The notes beneath the pieces are model-generated. The model had not been told where the DNA came from, did no database searches, and saw only the letters and a list, made by a program, of their open reading frames with translations. The translations under genes and the position numbers were made by a program. From Jaminaea rosea (lineage: Eukaryota; Basidiomycota; Exobasidiomycetes; Microstromatales): 64,000 bases of DNA. The stretch spans positions 248,001 to 312,000 of the forward strand of contig NW_020289976.1 in NCBI RefSeq assembly GCF_003144245.1. The letters run 5' to 3'. Positions 43,784 through 54,901 of the stretch are shown piece by piece; within the stretch, counting starts at the first letter, position 1; the number at the start of each line of letters is the position of its first letter.

Positions 43784-46369
43784 ATGATGGCCCTCCGCGC
43801 TCTTCGATCGAGCGCCTCTAGGGTCGCCCCTCGCTCCTCCTCTTCGTCATTGGCTGCTGCTTCGCGCGGTTACGCCACTGTCGCTGAGGAGGCTGCAGAG
43901 ATTCCCTCGTCTCTCTACGACCAAAAGGTCGACATGTCCCAGGTCGAGAAGGGCAAGGGCTACTACATCAAGTACAACAAGCTCGCAGAGAACATTGACA
44001 TCGTCCGCAAGAGGTGCGTGGTCAGCATGGCGATGCAGCTTTGAATCCGCAGATGCTAACACTCTTGTCGCCACTCACTCGTTCGTGCAGGCTCAACCGC
44101 CCCTTGACCTTGTCAGAAAAGATCGTCTACGGCCACTTGGACGACCCCCATGGACAGGACATCAACCGTGGTGTTTCGTACCTCAAGCTCCGTCCTGACG
44201 TGAGTGCAGCAATGCAGAGGATAAATCCTGATATGATGGCAGTCAGTACTGACCACCTGCTCCTGTGATGTTCAGCGTGTCGCCTGCCAAGATGCTACCG
44301 CCCAGATGGCTCTTCTCCAATTCATGTCGGCAGGTCTCCCCGAGGTCGCTGTCCCCACCACTGTCCACTGTGACCACTTGATCGAGGCTCAGGTCGGCGG
44401 TGTCAAGGACCTTGCCCGCGCCAAGGAGATTAACAAGGAGGTCTACGACTTCCTTGCCACCTGCACTGCCAAGTACGGTATTGGCTTCTGGAAGCCCGGA
44501 TCCGGTATCATCCACCAGATTCTCCTCGAGAACTACGCCTTCCCCGGTGGTATGATGATTGGTACCGACTCGCACACCCCCAACGCTGGTGGTCTCGGCA
44601 TGATTGCCTGTGGTGTCGGTGGTGCTGACGCCGTCGACGTCATGGCTGACATTCCTTGGGAGCTCAAGTGCCCCAAGGTTGTCGGTGTCGAGCTCAAGGG
44701 CAAGCTGTCGGGCTGGACCGCGCCCAAGGACATTATCCTCAAGGTCGCCGGTGAGCTGACCGTCAAGGGTGGAACTGGCGCTATCATCGAGTACAAGGGC
44801 CCTGGTGTCGAGTCACTCTCTGCCACTGGTATGGGTACCATCTGCAACATGGGTGCCGAGATTGGTGCTACCACCTCCGTCTTCCCCTACAACGACCGCA
44901 TGGGTGCCTACCTCGAGGCCACGAAGCGTGGTGACATCGCCAAGCTTGCCAAGGGATTCCAGAAGAACCTCCTGCCCGACCAGGGCGCCGAGTACGACAG
45001 GCACATTGAGATTGACCTCAACAACCTCGAGCCCTACATCAACGGCCCCTTCACCCCTGACCTTGCCACCCCCCTCTCCAAGTTCGCCGAGGAGGTCAAG
45101 AAGAACAACTGGCCCGATGAGCTCAAGGTCTCCCTCATTGGCTCATGCACCAACTCATCGTACGAGGACATGTCTCGATCTGCCTCGATCGCCGAGGAGG
45201 CCCTCAAGCACGGTCTCAAGGTCAAGGCCAAGTTCACCATCACCCCCGGATCTGAGCAGATTCGCGCCACCATTGAGCGTGACGGCCAGATGCAGACCCT
45301 CTCCGAGGCTGGCGGTGTTGTGCTCGCCAACGCCTGCGGACCCTGCATCGGCCAGTGGGACCGTACCGACGTCAAGAAGGGCGAGAAGAACTCGATCATT
45401 ACCTCGTACAACCGTAACTTCACGGGCCGTAACGATGCCAACCCTGCCACTCACGCCTTCGTCGCCTCGCCCGACCTCGTCACCGCCATGGCCTTCGCTG
45501 GCAGCCTGACCTTCAACCCCGTCACGGACTCGCTCAAGGGCGCCGACGGCAAGGAGTTCAAGTTCTCTGACCCCTCGGGCATTGAGCTCCCCTCGCGCGG
45601 CTACGACCCCGGAGAGTCGACCTTCGCTGCTCCCCCTGAGTCTCTCAAGGAGCGCGAGGACATCGCTGTGGCCATCTCGCCCGACTCTGACCGTCTGCAG
45701 TTCCTTGCGCCCTTCAAGGCCTGGAACAAGGAGGACCCCAAGGGCTGCCCCGTCCTCATCAAGGCTGTCGGCAAGTGCACCACTGACCACATCTCCGCTG
45801 GTGGCCCGTGGCTCAAGTACCGTGGTCACCTGCAGAACATCTCCAACAACTGCCTCATCGGCGCTGTCCCCGAGGGTGGCAAGCCCAACGAGCTCACCAA
45901 CCTCATGACTGGCGAGACGGGCACCGTGCCCCAGGTTGCGGCTCACTACCGTGACAACGGCAAGCCGTGGGTTGTCATCGGTGACCACAACTATGGTGAG
46001 GGCTCCTCGCGTGAGCACGCCGCTCTTGAGCCCCGATACCTCGGTGGTACCGCCATCATCACCCGCTCCTTCGCTCGTATCCACGAGACCAACTGCAAGA
46101 AGCAGGGTCTCCTCCCGCTCACCTTCAAGGACGAGGCAGACTACGACAAGGTCAAGCCGGCGACCTACGTTGACCTCGAGGGCGTCAAGGAGCTTGCTCC
46201 TGGCTCCGAGGTCACGATGGTGTGCAAGGACGCCAAGTCCGGAGAGGAGTACGCGCGCATCCCCCTTGTCCACTCGTTCAACGCTGGTCAGATCGAGTGG
46301 CACCGCGCAGGCTCGGCGCTGAACTTGATGGCCGCCAAGGCGAAGGCGAGGGCCGCTGGCCAGGCATAA
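43784..46369 (+). CDS. ACO1: Aconitate hydratase, mitochondrial
   Basis: Three exons (43784-44013, 44091-44199, 44276-46369) give 810 residues. The N-terminus is a presequence with five Arg and no acid ([20 protein letters not shown]), ending near [10 protein letters not shown]. Aconitase motifs follow: [13 protein letters not shown], the first iron-sulfur Cys in [13 protein letters not shown], the other two in [12 protein letters not shown], and [11 protein letters not shown] in the swivel domain. It converts citrate to isocitrate in the TCA cycle using a [4Fe-4S] cluster. Exon 1 uses a GTGCGT donor. Codon use is strongly biased toward C-ending codons, as expected of a highly expressed gene. 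Confidence 0.97.
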
Positions 46370-46614
46370 GTCAGGGCTTCCCTTGCGATCATTGTGTGGT
46401 TTGATAGTGTGTGTGGAGAAGCAGCATTCCCGTAGGCTACTAAAGCGCAACCTCATTCCTTCTCTTTCTTGCTCTTATAGCGACTTGTGGCTCAGAATCG
46501 AATGTTGTTTGACGAGGAGCAGCGACTGCCGGCCTGGCCTGAATTGCGTGATGATGGACTGAGAGAGCATTGATGACAAATTGAAGCGTGTAGCAGAATA
46601 CAAACAGCGTCCCT

Positions 46615-47819
46615 CTAATGGCAGGCCATACCCTTACTGTCCACAACGTCTTCCCCGTCCTCATCACTGACATATTCGCCCCACACTCCGGGCGCATCCT
46701 GCTCATCCTCATCAACGCCCACCTTCTCGGCGCTAGGCCTCTGGAACAAGTAGTGTCCTATCCCTGCACCAATCAGTACCGCGCCGATAACGTACGAGTT
46801 GTACGTCATGGCGAGGAGCATCATCAGGAACGAGAGGCCGACGGAAGTCGCATAGCCGACGGAGCGAATCAACTGTTGGCGTCGTGTGAGAGGTTGAAGG
46901 AGGGCCGGGCTGAGCGGAAGATGGATCGATAAGCTCGGTCAGGGTGTACTAGAAGAGGCCGCGGGTCGACGACTTACATGCTGAACATAGCGCTCAAAGG
47001 CACGCTTGCCGTGGCCGTACCAGCCTGACCTCCACCTACGGCTACGTATCGTCTGGCAGTCGGGTGTCGTCGTCCTGCGAGGTAAGGTGGAGTCGTCGCT
47101 GTCGTCGCCGGGTCAGAGTCTTGTCCGCTTGCGTCTGAGAGGTGGGAAGGTGTAGCCGCTCGTCGCAACGAGGGGGATGACCCGCCAGCACCGCTAGCAT
47201 TGCCATCATCCGCGTCCTGCAAGCTTGAGACGAGCAAGCCCTTCTGAGTGCTGTTGACGCTCGCTACTCTGCGATGCTGTTGAAGTCTGCCAGGCGTAGG
47301 TGGGGAGGACCTCCTGCCCGACGAGGTAGCTGCTCCTTCTGCTGTTCCCCTCCTTTTCCTCCTCCTTCTGGCTGCTCCTCCAGAAGCCATCAATCGTCTA
47401 TCCAATCTCCTGAGTTGTAGTCTCAGCCACTCGTACCCCACGCCGAGGAGGACGACGATGAAGAGTGAAGAGTAGAGGGACGAGGAAGAAGAGGTAATGC
47501 GCCACCAGGGAAAGACGAGGCAAAGGTCCGTTGGGTCCGTATTCCAGACCATTGACATTTTGCACATTGAAGCACCGTCGCCGTGATCCATTCCGCCATG
47601 ATTCATGCCTCCGTGATCCATGCCCCCGTGATCCATTCCACCATGGTCCATTCCACCATGATTCATCCCGCCGTGCCCGTCGTGCTGCATAGCAGCATGC
47701 ATCCCGCTCCCACCTCCGTCATGATGATCATGGTGCCCATGCTCCACTTGCGGCGACCAGCCGGCTCCAGCACCTGCTCCAACGGGCATGGTGCGCTCCG
47801 TCGTCTGGATGGCGGGCAT
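46615..47819 (-). CDS. CTR-family copper transporter
   Basis: Two exons (46978-47819, 46615-46909) give 378 residues. The N-terminal extracellular region is a Met/His array made of repeated MDHGG and MNHGG units, the copper-capturing feature of Ctr proteins. The first membrane helix follows DLCLVFPWWRIT. A ~150-residue Arg/Ser/Thr-rich loop precedes the second and third helices, which contain YATSVGLSFLMMLLAMTYNS and the GAVLIGAGIGHYLF GxxxG packing motif. The exon join rebuilds LLQPLTRRQQLIRSVGYA, matching the family. The acidic tail ends in MACH. The protein imports Cu(I). The loop is much longer than in human CTR1 and may be regulatory. Confidence 0.92.
47583..47672 (-). repeat. 15-bp tandem repeat encoding Met-His-Gly units
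   Basis: About six degenerate 15-base units (minus strand ATGGATCACGGGGGC type) encode M(D/N)HGG in the copper transporter. Confidence 0.85.
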
Positions 47820-48153
47820 GCAGAGGGAATCGAGGACGTGTAGGGTTGAGAAGCAAAGGAAAGCTCAGCGAGCAATCAGCTGTCGGCCCGACCTCACATA
47901 GATGGCTCGAGCGCAACGACGTGGACCTCGCCACGTGGGACACGATGATAGCGATACGGCTGGGCGGCACGCCACAATCGATACGGAGTCGAGGCAGCGC
48001 AGAAAGGAGAGCGACCTTCACACCATCCTTGGGTGGGGAATAAATAGTTGCAGAAGCAGAGCTCAAGGTGGATCAAAGCGGCGCAAAGACAAGAGCAGTG
48101 ATGAGAATACAAGGGAGACGGGAACAATCGTACGTGACTTTTGGCCGCGCCGC
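47820..48153 (-). other. CTR promoter region and OPT 3' flank
   Basis: 334 bp between the two minus-strand transporters. A yeast-Mac1/Cuf1-type copper element was not recognised by eye. Confidence 0.4.
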
Positions 48154-50659
48154 TTAGACGGCAGGGACGGCTCCCCACCCACCGGGGGGAGGAGCGAATC
48201 CAGCCTCAGGCGGGGTCAACAGAGTCGCGAAGTTGGCATCAGCCGTGTTCGACGACACCGTGTTGCCCCACCACGCTCCGGCGGCCCAGTTCTGCAGGGC
48301 GGGCGCCTGGGGGAAGATGAGCACGAAGAAGATGAGAATCGTGCTGATACCCGTACCGGCGTCCAGGGCAGCGGACAACACGTAGTTGTAGCGCGACCAT
48401 TGGGCAAAGTTCTTTCCACGCCAGACGACGTGGCTGAGGAAACCGACAAAGGCCCAGCTGGAGTAGTTGATGCCCGTGGCGGGGGGAATGTATCCGGTAC
48501 CGGAGAAGATGACGGGCCAGTTGACGTAGCGGATCCAACTCTTGGGGTATCGCTTGGCGAGGAAGTAGGTCGGGATGGGAACAATGGCGCCGACCAAGAA
48601 GAAGTAGAGGAAGGCATTGTACACCTGACCGCCGGAGAAGTTGCGCGCGGGGCCCAGCAGACCCCAGATGATCGAGGCAGTACCGAAGACAGTAGCGCCG
48701 GGGCAGATGAAGTTGTCGCTTGCGTCGGGCGTGCAGATGCCCTCGATGTTGCTAAGCGCCCAGTTCTGAACGCCAAGCAGGACGAAGACGGAGATGAAAG
48801 AGGCGACCATCTGGGCGGCGAACACCGAGCGAGGGCTGACCTTCATGTAGTGACCGAACTTCTGGTCGCTCATGAAAGATACGGCCTGGTACATGGAGAT
48901 GTAGCCCCACGTCTTGAAAAGCATCATGGCGACAGGCTTGCCGGGGCGAGCGTAACCGATGATGAACTCGGTGATGACGTTAAGACCGACTTCGACGTTG
49001 GAGACGGCGTAAATGACGGCAATCGGGACCGTGTAGAGTGCGCCAATGGCAATGGCGAGGAAGAGGGCCCAGACGGGAAGCTGGGTCGGCCAGGCCTCGA
49101 TGGCGGCGAGACCCATGGCGAGGGAGAGGAAGAAGGTGCCGACGTACCAGTAGATGGGCACCTCCTTGTAGACAGACATGAGGCGGGCGTGAATGTCGGG
49201 CTCGTCGTTGACAGAGCGCTTGAACTGTCGCCAGATGTCCTTGCCCGAATACAAGTAGGTGTGGACCAGAGTCGCCGTCATCGAGGCGAAGGAGAGACCG
49301 TACGACATCGAGAAGACGGGCGAGAGGTATTGCTTCGAGTAGGTGTTGTAAGCGGCCTCATCGAGGGTGCCGAGGGGCGTCGTGACCTTTGTGACGTCGT
49401 ATCGCTCTCCGAAGCGGTCGAAGACGTGCGTGGTGCTCATGGGCAGGTACTTGGAGAAGCGCGTGTTGGTGTACATCATGGCCGGGCAGCAGATCCAGAA
49501 GAAGATGACGAGACCTGCCACGGTGTTGAGCTGAGCAAACATGGGCGTGACGAGGGGCGAAGCGCCAAAGTAGTTGATCTGCGACCAGTCGAATGTGAGG
49601 ACAGACATGCCCAGACCCTGAGTGACGCCGAAGAGCTGGTTGACGACAACATTGTTGGGCACGATCCAGCAGATCCAGTTGAACGTGCTGAGCGCCGTGA
49701 AGATGTAGCCGGGGAAGAAGTACCAGCAGAATGCGGCGGCGAACGCAATGGTAAAGAACTTGCCACGGCCCATGACTCCGGGCTCGGTAGCCTTCTGCTT
49801 GTGGAGCGTAGAGAGCAGCGTGCAGTAAGGCAGGACGGTGGGCCAGATCATCGAGGCGGGCCAGATGAGGAAGCGCCTGGCGAACCCTGCAAAACTGAAG
49901 CCAATGAATTGAGTCGAGAGGGTGACGAGGAGCTGGTAGCCAAACGACCAAGTCTGGTTGTAGTAGATGCGCTGCACAAGGAAGATGTCCGTTGCGTAGG
50001 CTCGCTGCCAGACGACGGTGGCCATAATGGAGATCATCGTGTGCTCCTTGACGTTGAAGGGACCAGGGTTGAGGGTCATTGTGCCCCAGCGAGTCTTGAC
50101 ACCGGTGCGAGGGAGAATCTTCTCCAGAGCCTTGCCGAAGGGGAAGGACACGAGCTGAACGACGAGGCCATTGATCTGAACGGAGGGGTATCGGAAGTAC
50201 AGGAGCTGGTTGAGACCAGATAGGACAATTACGAAGAAGAGTCCGAGGAACCACGCGCGGAACGTGTTGACGGGCATGTCGGGGTCGTCGATGTTGGCGA
50301 CAGCGGCACGAACTTCTGGGTAGATGGAGTCATTGAGGAGCTCCTCCTCAATCTCCTTCTCTGCGGCCACGTCTCCGGTCTCGAGGGCACGCTCCATGCG
50401 GTCACGGAGTTCGGGATCGATGTTGGGGTCGGCAAGTAGATTGTGCCTGGCGATGCCCTCCTTGAGGTCGTGCTCGATCTCGGGCATCGTTGGAAGGTGG
50501 TCATCCAGGCCAATGCTGGCCTTCTCGGCCTCGGGCGTGTAGTCGCTGCCGCTTGGCTTCTCATTGATGGGAGCTGAGGGACAGTGAGGGTGAGAGTGTG
50601 AGGGTCAGCGCGAGAGGAGATTTGTACGCTGACGCCAACGCGTACTTACAAGACGACAT
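48154..50659 (-). CDS. Oligopeptide transporter (OPT family)
   Basis: Exon 1 is just ten bases (50650-50659, ATGTCGTCTT) and exon 2 covers 48154-50573, giving 809 residues. The acidic cytosolic N-terminus contains DDPDMPVNTFRAW, the conserved OPT entry to the first helix. About 12-14 hydrophobic helices follow, with the family motifs NQLLYFRYPS, NPGPFNVKEHT and WYFFPGYIFTALS. The C-terminal sequence GARNFSGG-like (GPARNFSGGQVYN), FLAKRYPKSWIRYVNWPVIF and YSSWAFVGFL are also typical. It imports tetra- or pentapeptides, glutathione or related metal conjugates by proton symport; substrate is not predictable. It sits next to the copper transporter, in the same orientation. Confidence 0.95.
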
Positions 50660-51841
50660 GATGGCTAGATGAGTGGGAGAGGGGGTGACACTAGCAATCA
50701 AACGTGCCTCCCAGATGGATGGTGGTCGTAAGGAGGGAAGAACGGGACGAAGTGCTTGGTGGCGTTAAGTCCGCGTATATGTTCGCCCTTCTTATCAGGA
50801 CAAGAAGCCCTGGTTGCTACGACGAGACGGCTCTCCAATCGTTATGTGGGTGTGCTTTGGTGCCGTCGGCCGGGTCACGCCCGTCGGCCGCCGTCTTCGC
50901 CGGAACTCAGAGAGATTGAGTGCCGGCTACTCGCTCGCTCACTCATTCAGGGCAAGGGGTTGTGCGACGAGGGAGATAGCGTTTATTGCGCTAGAATGCC
51001 ACACTGAGACTGAAAGGCAGTGAGCGGGCCTCTGTCGCACACGACCAGTTTCCCGCCCTCACACCGCTCCCTTGGCCGCCACAACGCGCTACTTCGATAT
51101 CATCTCGCGTTGGGTTCTGGATGCTCTCTCGCAGGGACGGCGACAGACCGCACGTCTCGTCTCCTTTCGCCCTCGCCTGACCACCGCCACGCCAGCACTA
51201 TTCAGGGTCAGCCGACAGACGAGAAGGCTAGTCCAGTCCAACGCTTGGCTGCTGGCGCTTGTCCGACGCCTGCCTCTTTCACTCCCTCCGCCCGCCTCCG
51301 CCCCTTGCTGCTGCTTATTGGGTCGCGCTCGCCGTGTTACAATCGCCGTCTACGGCAGAAGGTCTGTCTTCGTCTCCGACCCGCCGGAGACAATCACCTT
51401 TGAGTCCCGACTCGGATGGGAATACCACCATCCTCACAGCGGGGGAAAGCATTGGAGTGACGAAACGCCTGGCAGCCCTGCTGATAAATGGCGCAAGGCC
51501 ATACAACGCCTCTCGTGCTCAGAGATCAAGTTCTCACGGCAATAAGAGGCAAGAAGTACCCTGAGCCGGTCTACGCAATTCCGCTGACTGCTCGCACACA
51601 AGCTCGAGACGATGGCACCTTATCTCGCCTTTCCTCGTCTACGTCTACGTCCGCCATACAGCCGGTCTAGCCGTCGCCGAGGGCAAGCTAGTCTAAATCT
51701 CATCCGAGCGCCGAGGGCTGCGAGACCTTCTGCATTGAACCTGGACGCTGGCACATCAAGGCACCACAAGCCGTTACCCCGCAACAACGCCCTGCAGGGC
51801 CGTTCGCACCTCTCGAGCGAGGCTTTCGAGGCCGTCAAGGG
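50660..51841. other. Poorly resolved region upstream of OPT
   Basis: 1.2 kb with several overlapping + strand frames. Some stretches look translated, for example SDGNTTILTAGESIGVTKRL near 51410-51470, but no start codon or splice chain could be fixed. They may be 5' exons of the fragmentary gene at 51842-52490. Confidence 0.35.
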
Positions 51842-52490
51842 CAAGCTGCTGCTAGTGTCCGCCTGCCAGGGAGTAGGTCATCCGGCAACGTCGCAACCTC
51901 CGAACGCCTCATTCAAAGCTCGATTGACGAGGTGAGGACCGATGTGCGTCGTTTGAATGAGGCTGCGATCCTCGCCACAATGAGAGTAGACCTTGCCAAA
52001 TACTCGGGAGAGGCAAGCAGCCACACTAAAGCAACGGTAAGGACGGCGCACGTCGCATGACTGTGAGGGAAAGAGGGCGCGAGCGAGCCTATGGTCCAGT
52101 TGGACATTGTCTCAAGTTCCGGCCAGCAGGAATGTCCGAGCTCGACAATAAAGCCAGCAAGCCCTTGCCTGGACCGGGTAGCCTCCCAAAGTTGCAAGGA
52201 ACGCGCAACGAGAGTTCAGAGCAGGCTCAGCCGCCCTGGTCTGACTTCCTCATTGGGAGGCACGCGCCACCGCCACTTCTTCTCGCCTTTCGCGTCCGAC
52301 ACGTCTGTCTTAGTGACCTGATCTCAGTTCTTCTCGCCGCGACTTCCCACGCTACTTCGCCACGAACGGCGAGACGGCCGAGCTTGTTCCGGCGGCGAAA
52401 GTCAAGCTCGTATCTCCCGCCGGCACAGCCGAGCGACCCGATATCGCAAGACAGTACGGCTCATTGTTCGCTCGAGTCGAAACATATTGA
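51842..52490 (+). CDS. Fragments of an unresolved multi-exon gene
   Basis: Two segments have clear protein character. Bases 51842-52036 encode ERLIQSSIDEVRTDVRRLNE and LATMRVDLAKYSGEASSH, ending at a GTAAGG donor. Bases 52329-52490, after a CTGATCTCAG acceptor, encode DFPRYFATNGETAELVPAAK and PDIARQYGSLFARVETY, ending in TGA. The linking exon between them is not certain. A frame starting MSELDNKASKPLPGPGSL at ~52132 is one candidate. No family is recognised. The gene could also be decayed, which would explain the difficulty of joining exons. Confidence 0.3.
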
Positions 52491-52946
52491 GAGGAGGTTG
52501 CGATACGGAGCGAGCTGAAATGAAGCAAGATTTGAGATGACTTGTTCTCCATCAGCAGATGACAGAGGAGAGCCTCTCAGCGATGAGCATACATTCAGAG
52601 GACTCTGCTGCTGAACCCCGGCTGTATGTGAAATTGGGGCGAACGCAAGGGACGAAGGCGTGAGAGAGCCAGTCATTCCAGTAGAGCGGTGTTGTGAGAA
52701 GGGCGCCTCATTTCACGGACACGGCTCATGTGATGGAATGCTCAGCGAGCTGATGATTCGATGGCTTTGCCTGGCATGACTGATATCAACTGCAGTCTCG
52801 AACGAACTTGTTGCGTCTTGCTGTAGACAGACAGGAGATCAGGAAGCCAATCGCTGAGGCGACAGCATCCTTCGTGAGAGGCAACGGCCATCGTGCTTTC
52901 AGAGCCTGTTCTCTCAACAGTCCTTCCATTGCTCGAGAAGGGAGGG
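52491..52946 (-). other. Sequence between the unresolved gene and the assembly gap
   Basis: Short region that may contain the 3' end of the secreted repeat protein. The reading frame cannot be fixed across the gap. Confidence 0.35.
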
Positions 52947-53767
52947 NNNNNNNNNNNNNNNNNNNNNNNNNNNNNNNNNNNNNNNNNNNNNNNNNNNNNN
53001 NNNNNNNNNNNNNNNNNNNNNNNNNNNNNNNNNNNNNNNNNNNNNNNNNNNNNNNNNNNNNNNNNNNNNNNNNNNNNNNNNNNNNNNNNNNNNNNNNNNN
53101 NNNNNNNNNNNNNNNNNNNNNNNNNNNNNNNNNNNNNNNNNNNNNNNNNNNNNNNNNNNNNNNNNNNNNNNNNNNNNNNNNNNNNNNNNNNNNNNNNNNN
53201 NNNNNNNNNNNNNNNNNNNNNNNNNNNNNNNNNNNNNNNNNNNNNNNNNNNNNNNNNNNNNNNNNNNNNNNNNNNNNNNNNNNNNNNNNNNNNNNNNNNN
53301 NNNNNNNNNNNNNNNNNNNNNNNNNNNNNNNNNNNNNNNNNNNNNNNNNNNNNNNNNNNNNNNNNNNNNNNNNNNNNNNNNNNNNNNNNNNNNNNNNNNN
53401 NNNNNNNNNNNNNNNNNNNNNNNNNNNNNNNNNNNNNNNNNNNNNNNNNNNNNNNNNNNNNNNNNNNNNNNNNNNNNNNNNNNNNNNNNNNNNNNNNNNN
53501 NNNNNNNNNNNNNNNNNNNNNNNNNNNNNNNNNNNNNNNNNNNNNNNNNNNNNNNNNNNNNNNNNNNNNNNNNNNNNNNNNNNNNNNNNNNNNNNNNNNN
53601 NNNNNNNNNNNNNNNNNNNNNNNNNNNNNNNNNNNNNNNNNNNNNNNNNNNNNNNNNNNNNNNNNNNNNNNNNNNNNNNNNNNNNNNNNNNNNNNNNNNN
53701 NNNNNNNNNNNNNNNNNNNNNNNNNNNNNNNNNNNNNNNNNNNNNNNNNNNNNNNNNNNNNNNNNNN
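52947..53767. other. Assembly gap (821 Ns)
   Basis: Unknown bases inside the Ser/Thr repeat gene. The gap very likely reflects collapse of the tandem repeat, so its length may not be real. Confidence 0.99.
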
Positions 53768-54713
53768 CGACGACGTGTGGGAAGACGTGTGCGACGACGA
53801 GCGAGTAGGCTCCGTGCTGTGGCTCGACGAAGGCGTTGACGAGTGCGACGACGAGTGAGTAGGACTTGCCGACGATTGCGACGACGTGTGGGAAGATGTG
53901 TGCGACGACGAGTGAGTGGGCTCCGTGGTATGAGTTGACGACTGGGAGCCCGTACTGTGCTGTGAGCCGGTACTGTGCGTCGACGAATGGGAGCCCGTAC
54001 TACGAGTCGACGAGTGAGTAGGCTCCGTGCTGTGTTGGGAGCTCGTGCTGTGCGTCGACGAGTGAGAGGGCCCCGTACTGTGCGTAGACGAGGAAGGCTG
54101 CGTGCTGGGCGTCGACGAATGAGAGCCCGTGCTGTGCGTAGACGACGTAGGCTGAGTACTGTGCGCCGAGGAAGAAGGCTGCATGCTATGCGTGGACGAG
54201 GAAGGCTGCGTGCTGTGCGTAGACGAGGAAGGCTGCGTGCTGTGCGCGGACGACTGGGTAGACTCCGTCTTGTAGGTCGAGGTAGGCTCAGTCTTTTGCG
54301 ACGAAATGGGCTCGCTCTTGTGTGTCGAGGACGGCTCTGGGCTCTTCGTCGTAGGCTCGGCGCTCTTCGTCGTAGGCTCAGGACTCTTCGTCGTAGGCTC
54401 AGGACTCTTCGTCGTAGGCTCGGGGCTCTTCGTGGTAGGCTCGGGGCTCTTGCTCGACTCAGCGCTCTTCGTGGTAGGCTCGGGTTCCTTGCTCTTGCTA
54501 GTGGTAGATCCGGTCTCCAGTGACTTGACCGTAGACGTGGGCTGCTTGGACGAAGACGTCGGCACTCCCGACGAAGATTGCCCGGGAGCGGGATGCTGCT
54601 GAGGCTGTGGGTGCGGGTAAGGCGCCGGGTGCGGATGAGGATGGCCTCCGCTTTGCGAAACCGCGGCACGCTCCTCTACCTTCTCTTGAGGGTGCTTCGA
54701 GTCAGGATGAGGA

Positions 54714-54745
<32 letters not shown>

Positions 54746-54901
54746 GGCAACCGAAGGATGCGCCTTGACAGGGTGAGTGGCGATCGGATGTGAGGGGGCG
54801 TTGCGCGCTTCCACCTCGTATTCCAGAGGCCTGCCGATGACGCCAATCGACAGCGACGTGGCGAGGAGGAGGACGGCAAGGATAGCCCTGAAAGAAGTCA
54901 C
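53768..54901 (-). CDS. Secreted Ser/Thr/Pro/His repeat protein, 3' part lost in the gap
   Basis: The frame begins with a strong signal peptide (TSFRAILAVLLLATSLSIGV, cleavage near IGRPLEY). Next come a His-Pro run (HPHPHPHPHPHP), a QPQQHPAPGQ stretch, about seven PEPTTKS heptads, then many STHSTQPSS and GSHSSTHSTGS units running into the gap. This looks like a heavily O-glycosylated cell-wall or adhesin-like protein. No ATG precedes the signal peptide in frame: the codon in the Met position at 54899-54901 is GTG. Either GTG initiates, the base is an error, or an upstream exon (ATG near 55029, donor GTAACT) is spliced to the CTTTCAG at 54893. The stop codon is unknown. Confidence 0.7.
54340..54480 (-). 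repeat. 21-bp tandem repeat encoding PEPTTKS
   Basis: Six to seven units (plus-strand type GGCTCAGGACTCTTCGTCGTA) with few substitutions, within the secreted protein. Confidence 0.9.
54716..54747 (-). repeat. (GGGTGA)n repeat encoding His-Pro
   Basis: About five hexamers give the HPHPHP run. Confidence 0.9.

Noticed and set aside
45155-46456. Long minus-strand open frame (433 codons) opposite aconitase
   Set aside because: It is the mirror of a highly C-ending codon bias in aconitase. Its translation is Leu/Val/Gly/Asp-rich without motifs, and the + strand gene is unambiguous.
47902-50223. Plus-strand open frame of 773 codons opposite the OPT transporter
   Set aside because: Its translation is a Gly/Asp/Glu/Arg/His-rich artefact of the antisense strand of a biased gene. 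OPT motifs on the minus strand are clear.
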